This document shows, piece after piece, positions 59,151 through 64,000 of a DNA stretch of 64,000 nucleotides. Origin of the DNA: Hevea brasiliensis (lineage: Eukaryota > Streptophyta > Magnoliopsida > Malpighiales > Euphorbiaceae); contig NC_079507.1 in NCBI RefSeq assembly GCF_030052815.1, positions 14,406,141-14,470,140 of the forward strand, read 5' to 3'. Position numbers and translations under genes: made by a program. Within the stretch, counting starts at the first letter, position 1, and each line of letters starts with the position of its first letter. A model generated the notes under the pieces. That model was not told where the DNA came from and did no database searches. It saw only the letters and a list, made by a program, of their open reading frames with translations.

Positions 59151-60620
59151 TGTAACACCCCTATTTGTATAGCCTAGTATATTTCACTGTTCCGGTGACC
59201 GGTGTCGGTCCGGACAATTAAGGGCATTAGGGCCACACTTAAGACAACTAGAGAAGCCATAAACACAAATAATCAGTAATTTTCAATTAGTTAAGTATAA
59301 ATAAGAAAAACAGAACATAAGAAGTTAAACAAGCCGAGAGTCACAACGATGGTGACCTTCTCGGGAACGACTGCGAAGTCGATTTAAACTCAAATTTAAA
59401 ACCGTAAAATGTGACGCCGCGGTCCTTAGGACCATTATGAACACAGTGGAAAAGAGAAAATTATGAAAAAGGACTGTTAAGCCAGTCAAATAATTAGGTC
59501 AGAGAGCCGAAAGAAATATTGAATTAATTACAAACTGGGATGAACCGGCGAGGGGCAATTTGGTCAATTGACCCCGAGAGCTGGCTCCTGACCTAACTGT
59601 CAAATAAAATCGGAGAAAACAAAATTTCATAATTGAGAATTAAATTAAAAGAACTAAAGAAAAAAAAAAAAGGAAAATGAAAAAGTGAAGGAAGATAACA
59701 TCATGCATGATGCCATAAATCCTATAATTAATAAATTTGATTAAATGGATTTTTTTGTCTTCCATAAGACAAATGACAAAAGACATAAATAAAAAAAAGG
59801 AAATAAAGTCATCTTCCTCATTATCCTTGCCGCCCCACCTCTCTCTCCATTCTTACTCACCTTGTTCCACCATTGTTAAGAGAAAGAAAGCTTGAATTTC
59901 CCTACTTTCTTCCATAAATTCAAAAAGTCCCAACACAAAAAATTCTCTTTACATGTTGAGGAAGCATTAGAGAGTAAAAAGAAGAAGAAAGAATTGAAGA
60001 AAGGAAAGCCTAGAAACCCTCCAAGCAAAGGTTAGTCTTCTAAATTCCAATTATCTAATCAAATGCATGTTTAGTTATTTAAATGAGCTTAGAAACTAAA
60101 GAAATGAAATAAAAACACTTACGGAGGACTAAACTTAAATTTCAGCCAGCATGATGGGGAGTGTGATTTGCATGGTTTGATGGATTTGAATGAGTATATG
60201 AACCTCAATTAGTTGAGTGATTATAGTTAAAAGCATTGAATTGGTTAAATGCAACAATTAGTGTGAATCAGGGTTTTGGACATTAGGGTTTAGAGATAAA
60301 AATGTGAGAAACTTGTAAATGATGTCTTGGACCTAGTTTAAGGAGAGAAATGGTCAATTTTGACCTAATGAGGTGTGTTAGGAGTGTTTGAATCAAAACC
60401 AAATTCGGATTGAGTGTGGTCATGCTGCTGGCAGCATGACCAAGTTCCCTTTGAGGGACCAAAAATGAAAATTTACAAGTCCAATTGGTATGAGACCAAT
60501 TGGGAATGAAAATAGACACTAAATGACACAATTTTCATTTAGGAATCATGCTTAAAAAGTGACCAAAACCTAGTGAACAAATTGACCAAACTTGGAAAAT
60601 CTCAATCTGCCTGTGCAAAT

Positions 60621-60653
60621 TGACCAAATGAACAGTGTTTGTTCATTTGGTCA
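60621..60653 (+). repeat. 14-bp inverted repeat in LTR core
   Basis: tgaccaaatgaaca, gtgtt, tgttcatttggtca is a perfect stem. Counterparts: 21,568-21,594 (13 bp, 1-nt loop), 15,659 and 26,644 (imperfect), 41,620, 44,818 and 56,925 (decayed). Confidence 0.8.
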
Positions 60654-61931
60654 TAACTTAAGCTAGGTAGGTCAAAATGACCTGAAATTTTACCAGTGGA
60701 CAGCTTACATATAGACCTAAAACTTTTATGAAGAACACAAATCCAAATTATGCAATTAACTAAGTCATTTGGCCACCCAAAATTGGTGACCTAAAACTGC
60801 TAGAACCAAAAAATTGCCTAGAAAACTTGGTTGAGTCCAATCCGGCAGCCATGGTTCAAATGGCTATAACTTGAGCTAAAAAACTCCAATTGGAGTGATT
60901 CAAAAAGTAGAATAAACTTAAGACAATAGAGAACATTTTATATGAAGAAAGTTTTGCCAAATTCCAACAGTAAGATGACCAATGGAACAGTGCCACCTTA
61001 GACTCTAAAACTGAAAATTATCAAATTTATCTAAAAGACTTAGAATTTGAATAAACAACCAAAACTAACAAATTTAGTGGCCAAAATGTGGTATGTGAGT
61101 GAAGTTGGAATTCTCATACCTATTAAGCCTTAGAAAGTCAACAATTTCACTTGAATAGTGTAGTGAATAGTAACCCCGAAACATAAAATTTCAAGAACGT
61201 CGAGTTTAGCAAGTTAGAGCTAGGTAAAAGTGAAGTTAAATTTATTTTTGGATTTATGCTAAGTTATGGTACTGAAACAATTTAAAATTGTGTGTTTCAG
61301 TTAAAAAGAACACCGGGAAAGAACCCGAGGAATCGAGTCAAGGCCAAGAGGCGACTCACTTGAGGTTTGTGCACAACATCACTATGCTTTAAAATTCATT
61401 GATAAAGTGAATAAAATATGTATTTTACTTTTGCTTTGAATTGTTGAAAGTTTATTTGTGACATTATTTATGATGTTTTGATTTAAACTGTGAAAGTTAT
61501 TGTGTGTATTTGAATTAGCAATGTTTAGCAAATTGTTAAGATAAGTTTTGAAACCACAGTGTCATGACCATATATTTAAACACCTCACTAGCATGACTAG
61601 TGGGGGTAATTAGTTTCGAATTTTGATTCCTTCTCTGGAGAAGTGTTGAGGTGTGCCAGTAGAAGAGGATTTGAATGGATATCCATATATTTGAGCTAGC
61701 TAGCCTTATGATGTGACTTCTCCTTAGCCTCTGGCTATTAAGATTATATTTGTTTCGAATGGCATGATATAACTATGGGTTTTATGAAATGTGATTTGAT
61801 ACTTCAAAATGAAATTGTTTGGGATTAAAATCTCATAATTCATGTTTTGTATTTAATTTTCATATTCAGTCCAATTTTTGAATAAATGTGATTTAAATTC
61901 TGCATAAAGATTATTTTAGTATGTTGTGCAC

Positions 61932-61973
61932 CACTGAGTCCCAGTGCTTAGCGATGGCTGTTATTGCTATCGC
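61932..61973 (+). promoter_or_regulatory. Two-hairpin element, variant form
   Basis: cactg, agtcc, cagtg, then gcgatggc, tgttatt, gctatcgc. It sits where other Tekay LTRs have ctaagca...tgcttag and gcgcg...cgcgc. The bases differ but pairing is kept (one G-T pair in the second stem). Confidence 0.5.
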
Positions 61974-62721
61974 AGATTTAGAGACTAGAGAAGCAGCAGA
62001 CTGAGCTGCTCAGGATTGAGGACCTACTTGCTTGAAGTTATATCAGATATAATTTATACCCTGAATGTAAATATTTATTTTGCTGTATGTATTGCACATA
62101 ATTGTATGGACATGTAATTGGTCTTAAGCAGTCTGTACAAAGTTTGTATTAAGTTGTAATAAAATTTAGTTTGTATTTCCTAATGTAGATTTTAGTATGT
62201 TGTATATATAGATTGTTTGTCTTTAATGAAATAATGAATGGAAATGTTTTATTTTAATTTGAATGAAATTGATAGATACTATTTTAATGATTATTGAATT
62301 TTGAGGATTGAGAAATGTTAACTGTTGAATTTTGAGATTTGAGAAAATGGTTGAGATTAATCGTGGAGTTGTTGAGATTGATTGTGAAATTAAAATAGTT
62401 ATTAATAAAAATTATTGAAAGTGCTTTTTTCCAGGTATTTGAAGAACTATTTTCTCAAAATACAGACGAAACTCTGCCAAAATTTTTATAAAATTTGCGG
62501 AAAAATAAAATGGACCAAAAATTTTAACTAGTTTTTAACTTTAATTGAATGTTTTAATACCTACTAGAAAATGCTCAGCACTTATTAAAAGTAAGAAAAT
62601 TATTTCAAAATCCCTTGTAGGGTACTTAATGAGTTATCGGCAGGTGAAGTTCGATAGTTCATTAGGTATTCTACGGGATTATGTTATGCCTTATAGAGGG
62701 GTAAGGTGTGACATGTTTTAG

Positions 62722-62735
62722 TAGTATCAGAGCAA
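62722..62735 (+). promoter_or_regulatory. Primer binding site of right-end element (tRNA-Met type)
   Basis: tagtatcagagcaa, 8 bp after the LTR end. It differs from tggtatcagagc by one base. Confidence 0.78.
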
Positions 62736-63007
62736 AATTTTTTGAAGTATGTTTTAACTTGAGAATTTGTGTCTTTTCTTTGTTAAGTACAACTGCTAAA
62801 TGTCCATATTTATTACATACAGTGCAATACATCATAAATATGAGCTAACAGAGGGAATCTCCATGTGTTATTTGTTCAGGAGATACCCTAACTTCATATT
62901 GAATTGGAAGAAGGAGATCGCTCAGTCAAGCAATCTGTTTAAGCTGAGGCATAAGGGGAAGCCCCAGCGTTGCAGAATGTTAGTGGATCAGTAGACCAGC
63001 CCCGCAA

Positions 63008-64000
63008 ATGCCGCAGTTTCCTACACAGTTTACACAGCAGATGGCTGCGATGTTTCAACAAATGGCTAGCGGTATGCCTGCTCAAGCTCCACCCCAGACA
63101 CCTGTGGCACAACCACAGCCTCCAACCAGACAGTATGATAAGTTATTTAAGTATGGGGCTACTGAATTTAAGGGTACAGTGGACCCTTTTGAGGCAGAAC
63201 AATGGCTTGAAAGGATGGATAGATTATTTAAGAAGCTGCATTATCAAGATGAATTGAAGTTTGAATACTCTGTGTCTCTACTGCAAGGGGATGTGTATGA
63301 TTGGTGGAAGATCATCCCCCACAGCTTAGCTGAACCACCAGTACTGACCTAGGATGACTTCATCAGAGAATTCAGATAGAAATACATCCCAGATGCATAT
63401 GTTGATCAAAAGTTGCAAGAATTTTTGTGTTTGAAACAAGGGAACTGATCAGTGGCAGAGTATGAGAGGGAGTTCTCCCACTTAAGTTACTATGCTGGGA
63501 GTCTCCTTTCTACCAGCAAAGCAAGATGCAAGAGATTTGAGACTTGTTTAAAGCCTAGTTTGAGAATGCAAGTAGTAGGATTCAGACACAACAACTTTTC
63601 AGAACTTATGTCTCAAGCACTTGAGCTGGAGAGGATTGAATCAGAAGTAACCCCAGTAAAAGAAAAGTCAGAAAATGTTAAAAAATCAGAGAAAGACAAG
63701 GGGGAAAAATTAGTTGAACAAAGTTCTGGTGGTACTTCTAGGAAAAAGAAGAAATTTAGTGGACCCAGCAGGGTCGAGGTAGAAGATTTGGTAGGGGCAA
63801 ATTTTTTGGACAGAGACCCCCTAGGTCTGGTCAGTAGTTGAACAAGGGTTCACATTCTGCCCGCCCCTGTGAGACTTGTGGCAAGATTCATGGGGGGGAA
63901 TGTTATTGGGCCACTGGGGCCTGCTTTAACTATGGAGGCAAGGGCCATATTGCTAAAGACTGCACTAGTGCTCCGAGATATAGTCCAGCTCCTACTACTA
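63008..64000 (+). pseudogene. gag of right-end Tekay-like element (partial)
   Basis: Opens MPQFPTQFTQQMAAMFQQMA at 63,008 (true start uncertain). A Pro/Gln-rich stretch is followed by the capsid-type domain (FKGTVDPFEAEQWLERMDRLF, LLQGDVYDWWK, CKRFETCLKPSLRMQV) and a basic region (SRKKKKFSGPS). Stops lie at about 63,350, 63,377 and 63,446. A frameshift near 63,770 precedes the knuckle region CETCGK and CFNYGGKGHIAKDC (about 63,868-63,964), where Tyr replaces the second Cys of the CX2CX4HX4C motif. The window ends soon after. Confidence 0.85.

Larger units (their letters stand above)
59151..62713 (+). repeat. 5' LTR of the right-end Tekay-like element (3,563 bp)
   Basis: From tgtaacacccc to gtgtgaca. 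It contains a 14-bp perfect inverted repeat (60,621-60,653) and a two-hairpin element (61,932-61,973). Its end segment is closest to the LTR at 509-3,156. Confidence 0.85.
59151..64000 (+). mobile_element. Tekay-like Ty3/gypsy element, 5' part
   Basis: 5' LTR, Met-type primer site and gag, running off the right end of the window. Gag follows the plant chromovirus layout. Pol is outside the window, so the chromodomain cannot be checked. Confidence 0.85.

Overview
This window is plant nuclear heterochromatin made almost entirely of nested and broken LTR retrotransposons. I found no convincing host gene, rRNA, tRNA gene or CRISPR array. The element set points to an angiosperm, most likely a eudicot with a repeat-rich genome: chromodomain Ty3/gypsy elements of Tekay/Del type with initiator-tRNA-Met primer sites, Athila-type Ty3/gypsy elements with tRNA-Asp-like primer sites, and a Ty1/copia element. 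Species cannot be fixed from the sequence. Nearly every ORF is decayed by stops and frameshifts, so coding entries are given as pseudogenes. Clade names are judgements from motifs and layout, not from a database search.

Left part (1-36,460) is a deep nest readable from target-site duplications (TSDs). The outermost layer is a Ty1/copia LTR (3,157-3,914 continuing at 36,451-36,460). A Tekay-like element (tail and 3' LTR, 1-3,156) abuts its left side. An Athila element (3,915-36,445; identical-length 1,492-bp LTRs; TSD ggcat) lies inside that copia LTR. A second copia of the same family (10,414-33,637, minus strand) lies in the Athila integrase. A complete Tekay element (14,201-28,336; TSD ctggt) lies in that copia between integrase and reverse transcriptase. 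A 3,005-bp solo LTR (20,262-23,266; TSD gtgtg) lies in the RNase H region of that Tekay.

Middle part (36,461-45,060) is a patchwork: a decayed Athila-type 5' LTR with primer site and gag start, then truncated LTR pieces in alternating orientation. From 45,061 to 51,264 lies the 3' half of a second Athila-type element: integrase, a downstream env-position ORF, and a 3' LTR. The ORF is preceded by a copy of the LTR promoter region (palindrome cluster plus TATA box).

Right part holds a minus-strand LTR (about 51,265-53,874), two families of tandem repeats (53,882-54,690), a long truncated LTR (55,467-59,150), and a Tekay-like element that starts at 59,151 and runs off the window after its gag zinc-knuckle region.

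The observations I consider most worth checking are the internal U3-like promoter in front of the Athila env-position ORF, hairpin plus G-tract modules that occur twice in each Athila family, a conserved two-hairpin element in the Tekay LTRs with compensatory changes, a 74-bp GT-AG intron-like insert in a Tekay integrase, and Athila gag whose premature stops are only TAG and TAA.
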